A stretch of 59,060 nucleotides of DNA, from positions 1 to 59,060 of the forward strand of contig JAEKNU010000023.1 of assembly GCA_016838895.1 (NCBI GenBank). Direction: 5' to 3'. Origin of the DNA: Chloroflexota bacterium. Lineage in GTDB: Bacteria > Chloroflexota > Anaerolineae > Anaerolineales > Anaerolineaceae. The number at the start of each line of letters is the position of its first letter. Positions within the stretch are counted from its first letter, which is position 1. Position numbers and translations under genes: made by a program. The notes under the pieces were generated by a model. The model did no database searches, was not told the DNA's origin, and saw only the letters and a list, made by a program, of their open reading frames with translations. This document shows, one piece after another, positions 26,816 through 37,100 of this stretch.

Positions 26816-27220
26816 TTATGGTAAGTTTTCAAGCCAGGCCAGGGCTTCTTCCGGGGTCATGAAAAACTGTGCTGTTAAACCAGCTTTTTCATATTCTGAA
26901 ACTAGTTTTTGCATGTTCAGGCTGGCAATCATGGATTTAGGCTGAACAACAGCCCAGTATTTCCAACCAGCATCAACTGTTTGTGGAAACCAGTTTGTAT
27001 CTCCCCATGTCATATCATCCTGGCGAAGCACCGGATTTAGGCGATCATCGGACAGCCATTTGGTTGCGCCATTTTCTCTCATCAAAGTTGTGCCTATTAA
27101 CAAAAAATCGTGAAATACTTTACCATGAATGAATTTTTTGAATTTATGATGAATAATTTTTTTGTCAGGGTAATACCAGAGTGTAGCATAATCATTATCT
27201 TCTATCACTATTGCCGTCAT
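26816..27220 (-). CDS. STAS/SpoIIAA-like protein (134 aa)
   Basis: From ATG 27220 (GGAGAG upstream) the protein is 134 residues; the frame extends to 27328 with a hydrophobic stretch that I regard as non-coding. The pattern AIVIEDNDYATLWYYPDKKIIHHKFKKFIHG, GTTLMRENGATKWLSDDR and the C-terminal QFFMTPEEALAWLENL is that of short STAS/SEC14-type proteins. They are usually cytoplasmic with no enzymatic motif; role unknown. Gene isolated, with 272 nt upstream that hold no recognisable gene. Confidence 0.7.
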   Translation of the reverse strand: MTAIVIEDNDYATLWYYPDKKIIHHKFKKFIHGKVFHDFLLIGTTLMRENGATKWLSDDRLNPVLRQDDMTWGDTNWFPQTVDAGWKYWAVVQPKSMIASLNMQKLVSEYEKAGLTAQFFMTPEEALAWLENLP

Positions 27221-27493
27221 GCCTCTCTCCATTAATATCAGTAAACACCAAACAAAAAAAGAAAATTTGAATTTGTAGCAATACCAGATACGGATCAACA
27301 TGAAAGTGCTGATTTCTTTAGGTAGCAATTTGTATAGGCCAGTATTTTATTTGGACTGGACTCGGTACGTTTTTCAGTGGAGGGAACTCAGCGTGCAATT
27401 TTTCGTTCAGTTCAATTAATTAATAGTTTACTGAACGGGTCAAAATTATTCAACTCATAAACGGGTATCAATCCCTGTTTTTCACGAACGTGA

Positions 27494-28894
27494 TTAATCA
27501 GAACATTCCCTTTTGGCAATAATGAATGCTTGCACGGAGCGAGTGATATCCTCTGCGGTGGTTGCCCAGGAGCAGACACTAATTCGGATTACGGGTGTAT
27601 TATGCCAATTTCCTGCGCCGCACCAGCATTCCCCTGATTTTTGTAAATGATCCAGAATTGCAGTTGTTTGCTCAGGGTTTGGACAGGCAACTACGACTTG
27701 ATTGAAATCAATGTCATTGAGTACCTGGAATCCTGCCGCACTGATTTCAATTGCGAATTGTTGGGCGCGAGTGCAAAGTACATTAACCAGTTCTTCAACG
27801 CCGCTTTTCCCCAAAATCTTCAATGTTGCCCAAATTTCAATTGCCCGACCGCGAGCGGACATTTCAGGTGTATAGAGCATACCGTCACGATGTTCGCCGT
27901 AAAGGATATAGGCACCTGTAGCTTGCATAGCGGAAACCAGAGCATGGGCGTGTTTACAAAGAATTACACCGCTGTCATAGGGCGTGTTGAGTGTTTTATG
28001 TCCATCCACCGACCATGAATCGGCTTTTTCAATACCATAAGTAAAATGTTTGGTTTGGTTGGAAGCAGCAGCCCATAGGCCAAAGGCACCATCAATATGT
28101 ACCCAGGCATTAGCCTGATTGGCTTTCTCGCAAATCTCATCAAATGGATCAAAGGACCCTGAATTAACGTTGCCAGCCTGCAAAATCAACAAGGTGTTGT
28201 TATCCAGATTGGGTACAGCTTCTGCGATCATGCGACCCTGGCTGTCGATGGGCACGGTTTCAACGCGCTCCTTTCCCAAACCCAGCATAGCTAACGCTTT
28301 GTATACCGTGCTATGCGCTTCAGCACCCAATACTACTCGAATGGGTGGTGCGCCGAATAAGCCATTGTTGATCACATCCCATCCTGCCCGATTAAGTAAT
28401 TCATATCGTGCAGCAGCCAATCCGCACATCGTGGCCATAGAGGTGCCGCTGACAAAACCAGCTACACTATTTTCAGGGAGACCCAATAAATCAATCAGCC
28501 ATTTTTCACATACACTTTCCAGTTTGCTGGATATAGGTGAGGTGACATGTAAGGCTGAAATCTGATCCCAAACGGTTGCCAGCCATTTGGCAGCCATAAC
28601 TGGTGGAAAGGCACTGCCGATGACCATGCCGAAATATCTGCCCCCTGTGCTGGCCACTGTGGCAGGGGAGCCATATTCATGGAGAATTCGCAGCATTTCA
28701 GCTGGATCGCCTGGTATATCAGGAATGGCTTCATCAAAGAAATTCAGATTTTCCAACGCATTTTCTGTCGGAAAAACGTTGCGATCCAGGACATCATCCA
28801 GATATTCAGAGGCATATGATTTGGCTTCTTCAAACAAAGTGCGTTGTTTTTGACTGTGAAGCATGGCTTTTTGATTTGGGAATGGGTTATTCAT
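27494..28894 (-). CDS. PLP-dependent decarboxylase family protein (aromatic-L-amino-acid/group II type)
   Basis: 466 residues. Fold-type I, group II decarboxylase signatures are visible: SGTSMATMCGLAAARYEL, AHSTVYKALAMLGLG, the PLP-ring contact HIDGAFGLWAAAS, and the Schiff-base lysine in SWSVDGHKTLNTPYDSGV (near residue 299). These enzymes decarboxylate aromatic or acidic amino acids; related members act on other amino acid derivatives. A divergent XRE-cupin regulator with a duplicated operator-like dyad lies immediately upstream, so expression is probably ligand controlled. The exact substrate is not deducible. Confidence 0.9.
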   Translation of the reverse strand: MNNPFPNQKAMLHSQKQRTLFEEAKSYASEYLDDVLDRNVFPTENALENLNFFDEAIPDIPGDPAEMLRILHEYGSPATVASTGGRYFGMVIGSAFPPVMAAKWLATVWDQISALHVTSPISSKLESVCEKWLIDLLGLPENSVAGFVSGTSMATMCGLAAARYELLNRAGWDVINNGLFGAPPIRVVLGAEAHSTVYKALAMLGLGKERVETVPIDSQGRMIAEAVPNLDNNTLLILQAGNVNSGSFDPFDEICEKANQANAWVHIDGAFGLWAAASNQTKHFTYGIEKADSWSVDGHKTLNTPYDSGVILCKHAHALVSAMQATGAYILYGEHRDGMLYTPEMSARGRAIEIWATLKILGKSGVEELVNVLCTRAQQFAIEISAAGFQVLNDIDFNQVVVACPNPEQTTAILDHLQKSGECWCGAGNWHNTPVIRISVCSWATTAEDITRSVQAFIIAKRECSD

Positions 28895-28908
28895 ATTTCG
28901 CGCTCCAG

Positions 28909-29003
28909 TACGGTATAATCTTGAATATATTAGCTATATCGGATATAAATTTACTATTAGCGGAATTATACGGTATAACGAAAATTAATTCAATATATCG
29001 GAT
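28909..29003. promoter_or_regulatory. Duplicated dyad, candidate operator of the XRE-cupin regulator
   Basis: In the divergent spacer, TACGGTATAA occurs at 28909-28918 and 28969-28978, and TATATCGGAT at 28935-28944 and 28994-29003. Each 35-36-bp unit pairs one of each, and the reverse complement of the second (ATCCGATATA) resembles the first, so each unit is an imperfect inverted repeat. Two such units 60 bp apart suggest cooperative binding. TATAAT at 28914-28919 overlaps one half-site. Confidence 0.55.
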
Positions 29004-29022
29004 TTATTGAATGGAGTGAATA

Positions 29023-29583
29023 ATGGAAGGAATTACCAGCATTATCGGTACAAACCTAAAAAAGCTACGCAAACAGCATCAGTTTACGCTGGAACAGCTT
29101 GCCCAAAAAACCGGAGTGAGCACCAGCATGCTGTGTGACATTGAACACGGGCTAACCAATCCGACTATTACCGTGGTTTGGAAAATTGCGGATGGTTTGA
29201 AAATATCATTCAGCGATCTGATTAAAGAGGAAACCCCAACGGTGACAGTAGCCCGTGAGCAGGATGTACCCATCCAACTGGACGGAGAAGGATTTACTAT
29301 ATATGCTCATCATCCATTTGATGCCGATAAAAAATTTGAAATATTTTCAAAGGTATTGGCACCCGGGGCGACATTTGAATCGGATGGGCATCGTAAAGGC
29401 ATGCAGGAGTATTTATTAATCAGCCAGGGGATTCTCCATTTGCAACTGGGTGAGCAGGCGTACACCCTCAAGCAGGGCGATTCGATCCGTTTTGCCGGGA
29501 ATGTAAAACATTTGTATCATAATCCTGGTGAAGAACCGTTACGCGCATTTACTATGTTTTATTACGGAGATGGGGGAGAATAA
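29023..29583 (+). CDS. XRE-type HTH plus cupin transcriptional regulator
   Basis: 186 residues. The N-terminal HTH (about 8-62: NLKKLRKQHQFTLEQLAQKTGVSTSMLCDIEHGLTNPTI) is a standard XRE domain; the C-terminal half (about 110-180) is a cupin barrel with YLLISQGILHLQLGEQAYTLKQGDSIRFAGNVKHLY. Such HTH-cupin regulators bind small ligands in the barrel and control the divergent gene, here the PLP decarboxylase. GGAG lies before ATG 29023. The duplicated dyad in the 128-bp spacer is the likely binding region. Confidence 0.92.
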   Translation: MEGITSIIGTNLKKLRKQHQFTLEQLAQKTGVSTSMLCDIEHGLTNPTITVVWKIADGLKISFSDLIKEETPTVTVAREQDVPIQLDGEGFTIYAHHPFDADKKFEIFSKVLAPGATFESDGHRKGMQEYLLISQGILHLQLGEQAYTLKQGDSIRFAGNVKHLYHNPGEEPLRAFTMFYYGDGGE

Positions 29584-29678
29584 GGGAAAGAGCATTTGTA
29601 ATTAATTTGGTAAGGTCGAAACGCCTCGGTATTACTTGGAGACCAGATCCTTACTCTGCCTGGAAAACGGATATTATC

Positions 29679-30323
29679 TCAGAAAATCGGTTTCAAAATG
29701 AGAAAGAAAATCATCGTTGGAATGAGCAGAACTAAAAACGGCAGAAAATAGGTCGCCAATGCTCTCCAAATCGAAAATTGCTGTACTTCTGACAAATTAA
29801 GAATGAGAAGAATAAAACTCCAAATACTCAGGATGACAATGATCACAAACAAAGGGAGCGAGAGTAAAAACAACAATGGATGGGATTCAAGATTGGGTGA
29901 ATATTCCATAAAAAGTTCTTCACCGTAAATGAATAGCAAAAGAATCCATATAGGCAAAGTAAACATGGTTGGCATTGATGACCATACATAAGCAGTCCGA
30001 ATTTCTTTTTGATTTCCGATTCCACCGAACAATGTGCCAACCCAATGATATAGTAATGCATAGATATATAGACGAATTGGACCGATGATCATACCACTCA
30101 CAATACAGAGCATGATCGTTCCCAAAAATGGTAAGGTGTCGCCTATATAGTTGTCGCTCGCAACATCAAACGCTTTGAGTACACCCAGAATCATGGCAAA
30201 AAGCAAAACATGATTATCAGGATTGGTTTCCAGAATATGCCGTATTGTTTCGCGCGGATGAATCCAGATGGACAGGTAAGGGGATCGCGTTTTTTTCGAT
30301 GACTGAAAGTCCTGGTTTTCCAT
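29679..30323 (-). CDS. Yip1-domain membrane protein
   Basis: About 214 residues (the frame extends to 30341). PYLSIWIHPRETIRHIL near the N-terminus is typical of bacterial Yip1 (DUF1282-like) proteins, and five hydrophobic helices follow. Their function in bacteria is poorly known; some influence membrane or transport processes. It is the third gene of a minus-strand group with the unknown 167-aa protein and the isoprenylcysteine-methyltransferase-like protein (gaps of 26 and 38 nt). Confidence 0.75.
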   Translation of the reverse strand: MENQDFQSSKKTRSPYLSIWIHPRETIRHILETNPDNHVLLFAMILGVLKAFDVASDNYIGDTLPFLGTIMLCIVSGMIIGPIRLYIYALLYHWVGTLFGGIGNQKEIRTAYVWSSMPTMFTLPIWILLLFIYGEELFMEYSPNLESHPLLFLLSLPLFVIIVILSIWSFILLILNLSEVQQFSIWRALATYFLPFLVLLIPTMIFFLILKPIF

Positions 30324-30349
30324 AATTTGTTTTCCACACATTTTTCAAA

Positions 30350-30853
30350 TCATTTGTTACGATGCGCGCGACCGCCTGTGACGCGTAGTCTAGTCAAATG
30401 CTCAATACCATCTTTGAATTCGAATAACCAATGTGATTTGTCAAATTGTTTTGACAACATTCGCCCCATATTCATCATCTCCATACTTTCTTTGAACCAG
30501 CGAATGTTAGAAAATCGTTTTCCTGTAGCAAAAAGGTAGGTGAAAAATTCCTCGTTGTATTTCTCTACCCTTCCAGAATTCGCGAAATTTAAACCTGTTG
30601 AATAAGCTTTGGAAATCCCTTCTCGTGCCGATATTAGTGCCAAGATTCCAACAATTTCCTGTGGCGTAATATCCTCAGGTAAATATTCAGGCTTTTTGCT
30701 AATTTCTTTCACTAGCGAAAAACGAGTATTTTTTGCTTTACGAAAATAGCGATTATAACGAGCCTTTTTTGTCTTGCTAATAAAGGGATTTATTATAAAT
30801 ACATAAATTGAAAAACTTAATCCCGCGATGAAAATAATTTGATTGATGTCCAT
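30350..30853 (-). CDS. Hypothetical protein with one N-terminal membrane helix (167 aa)
   Basis: No family recognised. MDINQIIFIAGLSFSIYVFII is a membrane anchor; it is followed by a basic stretch (SKTKKARYNRYFRKAKNTRF) and a soluble helical region, so the topology is probably inside-facing C-terminus. AAGG precedes the start. It sits between the isoprenylcysteine-methyltransferase-like gene and the Yip1-like gene on one strand. Confidence 0.65.
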   Translation of the reverse strand: MDINQIIFIAGLSFSIYVFIINPFISKTKKARYNRYFRKAKNTRFSLVKEISKKPEYLPEDITPQEIVGILALISAREGISKAYSTGLNFANSGRVEKYNEEFFTYLFATGKRFSNIRWFKESMEMMNMGRMLSKQFDKSHWLFEFKDGIEHLTRLRVTGGRAHRNK

Positions 30854-30891
30854 TTATTTACCTTTTCGTATTCCAATTGGAATTGATTTTT

Positions 30892-31581
30892 TCACCAAAT
30901 CCCAGGAATCAGGCGATATTTGATTTGTTTTGTATATTCTTCATAACCGGCAAGTTCATCAATCAAAACAGACTCCTCGTTTTTAATCCTGGCTACCAGA
31001 ACGGGAAGAATAAACAAAGCCGGGATGAATGCCCAATAGGAGGCCAATGCCAGCGGCAGGGAGAGGCACATCAGTACAACCCCGCTATACATGGGGTGGC
31101 GCACAATGCTATAAACGCCGCTGCTGATGACTTGCTGCTGCTCTCCCACTTCAATAATGCGGGAGGCATATCGATTCTGGTGGAGGACTACAAAACATAA
31201 TCCAAATCCAATAAGCAATAATACACAGGCAATGATGGCGAGTACATCTGGTACATGTGACCAGCCATAGCGATGATCAAACCCGGGAATCAAAAAGGTC
31301 AGAACAAAGACCAAACCGAATAATTTCATAATGATTTTCTGTTCGGCTTCTTTTTCTTCAGTTTTTGCACGGCTTTCCAGCATACCAGGATCGGTGATCG
31401 TATAAAATATTATGCTGATGATTATGGGCAGAAATAAAATCCCCAGGACTACCCAGGCCTGCCAGTAATCAAAAGTTCCGGCAGGTAGAAAGAAGACAGC
31501 CATCCAGATCAGGGAAAAAACCAGTACACGGTTCATGAAAGATACGACCATTTTATTGCGCGATACGGGAGCATGATTCAC
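30892..31581 (-). CDS. Isoprenylcysteine carboxyl methyltransferase-like membrane protein (ICMT/PEMT family)
   Basis: 229 residues from GTG 31581, with GGAGG upstream. Four to five membrane segments; the C-terminal core GVYSIVRHPMYSGVVL followed by KNEESVLIDELAGYEEYTKQIKYRLIPGIW is the diagnostic SAM-binding and catalytic signature of the ICMT/phospholipid methyltransferase family (RHPxY and the ExxL..Y..Y..RLIPG pattern). In bacteria the acceptor is usually unknown; phospholipid or other lipid methylation is plausible. First gene of a three-gene group. Confidence 0.88.
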   Translation of the reverse strand: MNHAPVSRNKMVVSFMNRVLVFSLIWMAVFFLPAGTFDYWQAWVVLGILFLPIIISIIFYTITDPGMLESRAKTEEKEAEQKIIMKLFGLVFVLTFLIPGFDHRYGWSHVPDVLAIIACVLLLIGFGLCFVVLHQNRYASRIIEVGEQQQVISSGVYSIVRHPMYSGVVLMCLSLPLALASYWAFIPALFILPVLVARIKNEESVLIDELAGYEEYTKQIKYRLIPGIW

Positions 31582-31733
31582 AATTTACCTCCTTGAACAG
31601 GTCAAGCGAATGATAGCGCTGACAGCAACGCTAGTATTGATATTGTATTTGGAAGTAAAAAATAAATACAACCCATTTAATGAATTATTCGATTAAGTAT
31701 CCGATAATATGATTTGATATAAACCTGATGTCA

Positions 31734-32651
31734 TCAATAATTCTGTTCCAGCACGTGGATGATTTGGAAAATGGTCTGATTAACCGGTGTGGGGATACCC
31801 AGCTCTTTCCCCAGTGAAACCACTTTGCCGCTGAACATTTCCACTTCGGTTTTGCGTTTGGCTTCCACGTCCTGCAGCATGGAGGTTTTACCTTCGGGGG
31901 AGAGCGTATGCATAATTGGATACCATCCGGTTAAATCATCTTCAGTGAGATTGATGTTGGAAGCTTTTGCCAGCGCGATGACTTCCAGCATGAGGGCTTC
32001 CATGAGTGCTTGCGCCTGAGGCTGGGTTTGAAAAATGCCATATCGGGCGCGCAATATGGCAGAGGATTGATTAATGCCTACATTGATCATAAATTTCCAC
32101 CATAAATCGTGCAGCATATCGGTTGGAATTTTGTACTGTACACCGACTTTTTCAAAGGCATCCTTGACGAGCTGTACATTGGGGCTGATCCGTTCATTAT
32201 TGGCTGCGCCGAAATAATGCACGCCGGGGTTGGAAAAATTGATCTGATTGCCTTCCCGCACGGCATCAATGGCCACTGAAATGCCAAAGAGAATATTGTG
32301 CATGCCGTAATATTTCGCGATGATTTCTTCGCTGTCCAGACCGTTCATAAAAGATAAAAAGATGGTTTGGTCGCCGACCAGTTTGCTGAGCTTGAGAATG
32401 GCTTCATCCATGTGATGATATTTCAGGGCGACGATAATCAGATCCTGGGTAACATCAGTCTGCAGGGGATCAATGGTTGGAATAAGAAATTTCTTCCCAT
32501 TAACAATTAAACCTTCCCGCTCCAAACGCTGCTTGCGTTCTCCCTCAGCGACAAGGACGGTATTGTAATCAGGGTGATCAAAGAATTTGATGGCGAAAGC
32601 AGCACCGATGGCCCCGGCACCCAAAATGGCAACATTGCGAATTTCAGACAT
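31734..32651 (-). CDS. panE: 2-dehydropantoate 2-reductase (ketopantoate reductase)
   Basis: 305 residues. LGAGAIG at 10-16 is the NADPH Rossmann motif; KYHHMDEA, LSFMNGLDSEE and DLWWKFMINVGINQSSAI (the latter with catalytic Lys and Asn region) follow the ApbA/PanE family. The enzyme reduces ketopantoate to pantoate in pantothenate and CoA synthesis. Some members act on other 2-oxo acids, so the symbol is likely but not certain. GAGG lies before the start. A 17-bp sequence 29 nt upstream recurs upstream of the large STAND gene. Confidence 0.9.
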   Translation of the reverse strand: MSEIRNVAILGAGAIGAAFAIKFFDHPDYNTVLVAEGERKQRLEREGLIVNGKKFLIPTIDPLQTDVTQDLIIVALKYHHMDEAILKLSKLVGDQTIFLSFMNGLDSEEIIAKYYGMHNILFGISVAIDAVREGNQINFSNPGVHYFGAANNERISPNVQLVKDAFEKVGVQYKIPTDMLHDLWWKFMINVGINQSSAILRARYGIFQTQPQAQALMEALMLEVIALAKASNINLTEDDLTGWYPIMHTLSPEGKTSMLQDVEAKRKTEVEMFSGKVVSLGKELGIPTPVNQTIFQIIHVLEQNY

Positions 32652-32679
32652 GGTAAATTCCTCAGATTAATGATTTGTA

Positions 32680-32696
32680 CAATTGTGCCATAGATT
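32680..32696. repeat. 17-bp repeat upstream of panE (copy 1)
   Basis: CAATTGTGCCATAGATT recurs identically at 38248-38264 upstream of the large STAND gene. Similarity continues a few bases past the 17 (GATAT in both). Both copies lie upstream of minus-strand genes. Confidence 0.7.
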
Positions 32697-32752
32697 TTGA
32701 TATTTGAAGCAAATTCAATATTTTTATAAATGATCCAGACTGATATAAGATA

Positions 32753-32781
32753 ACAACTGCCCAATATTATTGGACAGTTGT
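32753..32781. terminator. Terminator-like hairpin after the STAND pair
   Basis: ACAACTG at 32753-32759 pairs with CAGTTGT at 32775-32781, with an inner CCAAT/ATTGG stem. It lies between the end of the STAND2 gene and panE. No good T-tract, so terminator function is uncertain. Confidence 0.4.
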
Positions 32782-32814
32782 GAATATTGAAACATCAATT
32801 TTCTAAACTAAAAC

Positions 32815-34110
32815 TTATAATCTGCCTGTTACCATATCGATAGTTATCTTGCTAATGACCTCAGTTGAGAAATCTTTTAGAAAAGCGCCAAAAGATTTCC
32901 AGTATTTCTTTTTAATTTGGAAATATTTTTCTTTTTCAACGCCCAATTTATCATTTCCAGATTCCTTTAACCAGCGTTCTACATCTTGAGCTGATTCTTC
33001 CTCGCCGGGTAAAGCGGAAACCTCAAGGAGAATCCAATTTTCAAAAATGGGTGAAAATATTTTGTATTCACCATTATTTTCAATCATCATACCGCGCTTA
33101 ACTAATTCGTGAAGGTCTAATGGCGCACGCACATTTAATTTTTTAAAATTTTCTTGGGAGGATGGATTTTTGTTCCTGTTTTTTGCATTATTAAGGGTTA
33201 TGGAAGCTAAAAGAGTGATTTTTTCGCTGTCAGAAGAATGTACCCAGAAATATGAAAAATGTTGATTTGCCTGATCCTGGAAGGATTCAATAGCATATTC
33301 GAGGAGCATTGTTGCGGATAATCCATTTTTCTTTCCAGTAAATAAATAATTTCCACCCATTTGCGTGAAAATCGGATAACCACCAGCAAGATTTAACAAG
33401 AAGGATATTTCTTCATCTGAAAATGAATGTTCAGTATCTTTTGTGTATGCTTGCAATAGGACTTGTGCATCTTCAAATGAAAATGGACGTAAGACGACCG
33501 TTGCAAAAATATTAAAAAATGGAGAGCCTTTGATTTCATCTGAGTGGCATAAGTCCACCAATTCCCGACGGGTGGATGGCACCAGGGATAAACTGTAATG
33601 AATTGCCAAAGAACGCAATCCACCAAAAAAATCGCCACCAAAGTTTGGGTTTTGGGTTACGAATTCAAATTCGTCCATAAAGAGAACCACATTTAAATTG
33701 TTATCATCAATCAGGTCGAATAAATCTTCTAAATCAAATAAATCGATTTCTTCCTGTTTGCGAAGCTTTTCTATTTCAGAACGAATGTCATCATTGTTCA
33801 TTGAGCGTTCCATTAACCGCAATACTCGTTTCCAAAAACGGATGGGACTGATGTCGGTCAGGCCTTGAAAATCAATATAAACCAGGCAAAATTCATTTTT
33901 TGCCAAGCCAAGCTCCTCAGCGACATCTGGATTGGCTAAATGCTTTAAGAGTGACGTTTTACCGATTCTACGTTCACCGACAATAGATGTGCTTTCGTGG
34001 GCACTTGAAAGTAAGCGACTGATAATTTGATTGATTTCTTCTTTGCGACCAATAAAGCGTGATTTTTCACGGATTGGATTTCCAAATGTAAATGGGTTGT
34101 TATGGTTCAT
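32815..34110 (-). CDS. STAND-type AAA ATPase, cytoplasmic partner of the membrane STAND protein (431 aa)
   Basis: 431 residues, soluble. SRFIGRKEEINQII is the entry to the ATPase; Walker A is GERRIGKTS (45-53) and Walker B VVLFMDEFEF (141-150), with the arginine-finger-like LVPSTRRELVDL after it. A winged-helix region (about 260-370; LDLHELVKRGMMIENNGEYKI) follows as in STAND NTPases. The C-terminal 70 residues are basic and not recognised. ATGA overlap with the upstream 1349-residue gene makes the pair translationally coupled. This is likely a two-component ATPase system at the membrane; known STAND families include regulators and anti-phage sensors, but no effector domain is recognised here. 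Confidence 0.85.
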   Translation of the reverse strand: MNHNNPFTFGNPIREKSRFIGRKEEINQIISRLLSSAHESTSIVGERRIGKTSLLKHLANPDVAEELGLAKNEFCLVYIDFQGLTDISPIRFWKRVLRLMERSMNNDDIRSEIEKLRKQEEIDLFDLEDLFDLIDDNNLNVVLFMDEFEFVTQNPNFGGDFFGGLRSLAIHYSLSLVPSTRRELVDLCHSDEIKGSPFFNIFATVVLRPFSFEDAQVLLQAYTKDTEHSFSDEEISFLLNLAGGYPIFTQMGGNYLFTGKKNGLSATMLLEYAIESFQDQANQHFSYFWVHSSDSEKITLLASITLNNAKNRNKNPSSQENFKKLNVRAPLDLHELVKRGMMIENNGEYKIFSPIFENWILLEVSALPGEEESAQDVERWLKESGNDKLGVEKEKYFQIKKKYWKSFGAFLKDFSTEVISKITIDMVTGRL

Positions 34111-37100
34111 CTGCCCTCCAGTTTGAATAGTCCGTATGGTGTTGTAGCGTATAAATCGTCAGGGTTATGTGGGTCAAATGCTAATGTGTAAATGATTAAC
34201 TGTCCCAATAGTCCGTCGTTGATTGCCCCCCAGGTTTCTCCAGCGTCAAAGGATATATAAAGACCTTGATGGGTTCCTGCATATAGAATGTCCGGATTTT
34301 GAGGGTCAATTACTATTGTGTTGACATATAAATTATCCAGGCCGTTATTGGTTGTTACCCAAGAGTTTCCTCCAGTATTGCTAAAATAAATTCCCTTACC
34401 TCGTGTGCCAGCATAAATTATGTCTGGATTTTCTGAATTTATCGCAATACTGTTTCCTGTATCCGAAAAAATATCCTCATATTCTACTTCACACATTTTC
34501 CAGGTTTTACCAGCATCCTTTGTAAACATTCCTCTTGTATTATCGCAAAATGTATACCATTCTGATTCATTTCCCACATAAACATTCCTGTAACTCAGGC
34601 TGCCTACTTCTTCTGGAGGGGTTAACGAAATCAGTGTTTTCTCTATTTTGTCGTATTCAAAAAGTGAATACCACGTTGATATGTATATTTTTTCCGGGTC
34701 TATAGGATTTGGCGTAAAACCAGTAATTCCTTCGAAATCATTAGAGCGGCTAAGTCGGTTTCTATTCCATTGAATATCTCCTTGACTTAGACTCGATTTC
34801 CAGTATTCTGGTTGGCTTCGATACATGGTTTCACCATCTGCAGAAAATGATAATCCACAGAAACCATCATCATCAATTAGTTCCCAGTTTTTTCCACCAC
34901 TATTTGATTGGTATAAAGGACATGAAGAATTGGAGAACGTTTCGAGATACATAATGGAATTATCTAATGGATGGAAATAAAGGTTAATTCGTTTTGTTCC
35001 GATACCGTTTAATATTTCTTGCCATTGTTCTCCATTATTTTCAGATTTCAAGAAATTGAACTCCCCACCCATATATAGTAGGTCGGAATTGTTGGGAGAA
35101 ATCTGAATTATGCCACCGTGACTTGTAATTTGATCATCAAAGTTCGGATTGATATATGTTTGTATCCAAGATTCCCCCCAATTTTCAGAGATAAACACTT
35201 TTTGAAACCAATTATCTAAACAGACTAACTTCAGGGGATTATCTGGGGCTGTGGCTAAGGTACAGGGGCTATGTAAACTCACGTCCCAAGTCATTCCTCC
35301 ATCTCTTGTTCGATATACATAATCCATTACAACCATAAATGTATTTGGATCCTCTGGATGGAAAAGGATACCATTGCCTTCCTCAGCTGTGGAATCTGGA
35401 CGTGTGATCCCAGTTGGAAGCCAATCTTTTCCGCCATTTTCTGACAAGTAAATACCTTGTCCGCATTGGCTATATCTTGGAGATACACCGATTAATTGAT
35501 CACTGTTGTAAGGATTGATCCCGATCTGCAAAAAATCGATTGGGCATTCACCAGGACGTGGTGATTCTTTACCAAATATTTTTTCAGAAATACCCTCTCC
35601 ATTCGATGTTTTTTCTATACCATAAAGAAAACCGTTATTATCAGACATATAGATTATTTCAGAACTATTTGTATCAAAAATGAAGGTGTCGATTTCAGTA
35701 GCGTATACTAAATCCCATTGATCACCAAAATTGTCGGAGACATATAAACCGGTATGGGAACTGGCGTAAAGTTTAGAAGGATCATTTGGATCATATGTCA
35801 ACCCAGTAATTATGGCACTGCCCATCCCGGTAGATGCAGGTTCCCATGAGATCCCTCCATTAAAAGACCTGAAGACCCCCGCATTTTCAGTTCCGGCTAA
35901 AATTAAATCGGCATCGTTGGGGTTAATGGCTAAAGCAGTTATTGTATCGCGCTCCAGAAAGGAGAGCGAATTTTGGCGTGACCAGCCAAGCGGGATGGTG
36001 GTAGGCACAAAAGTAGGTGTAGCTGAAGGTCGGGTGGTGGGTGTCGAGTGTACTGCCTGGCTGACTAATGTATTGGTGGGTTCTGCAAAGGCCAGCATCA
36101 AAGGTGAATTTGGACGGGTACCAAGGATGATACCCAAAATAACAATTACAAAAACAAGCCCTAACAAAGAGTTTCTTAAAACCGGGCTCAAACTTGATTT
36201 ATTCCCTTTATTGTTTTCCTTGGCCAATTTTTCCAGGGTTGCTATCTTCTCAAGGATCAGGGTCTTGTCATCCGGTTCTGAGAGAAGATATTCATGCCAG
36301 GCTTCAGCAGATTCAGCATAACGACCCAGTCGTTCCATGCGATCAGCCCGTCCTTGCAGATAAACGGTTCGCCGTTCATTAATCTTTTGCATTGCTTCAA
36401 GGATGGGTTCAGAGACTTTCTGTTCATCCCCAGTTTCTTTTTGATACGTTTTGAATAATTCCCTGGCATCTTCCCATAGCTCTAGTCTCTGGGCTTGCAT
36501 GCCCCACATCAATAAAACATCGCCCTTTGTCGATTCACCGTTCATTAGTGCGGTAATCTCATCAACCATCAGCTGGTAAACAGGGTCATTTGTGGCCTCA
36601 TTGGCTTCTTCCAGTTCAGATAAGGCTTCCAGTAGATCTTTGGAAAAAGCCATGACAGCACGATGATGATGAATTTCAGCCATGCGTTGATTGGCCATTT
36701 TGTGGGCTGGATTGATTTTTAAAACTTGTAAATAGGCAAACTCCCCTTCAGCCAGTTTGTGATTGTTTTTTCCATCTTCCCCCATTGCGAAATAAGCGTC
36801 ACAGTAGCCTTTTTGCGCGACAACATCGTCGGCGGTAGTCTCGAGTACAGCCTCGAATTGGGTGACGGCCTTGCCATAATCCCCACGTCCCAGTTGGCTA
36901 TTGCCTAACCAAAGGCGGGCTTCCGGGTTATCATGATCTTCTTGGAGGGCTTTTTCAAAATTCTTGACAGCTTCTTCGAAATCACCCTGTTCATAATATT
37001 CCTGCCCGATCTCCAGCAAACGGTTAACGATCGGATTGATTTCTTTGAGTTCTTCGCGAACTTGCTCCATCGGCCGATTCATCTTTAACCACATCCTTAA

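Noticed and set aside
27221..27493. A gene in the gap upstream of the STAS-like gene
   Set aside because: The extension to 27328 is hydrophobic and lacks a start signal; the rest shows no coding pattern.
35812..36321. A 169-residue plus-strand frame
   Set aside because: It is antisense to the TPR and membrane part of the STAND protein, with no ribosome site or family match.
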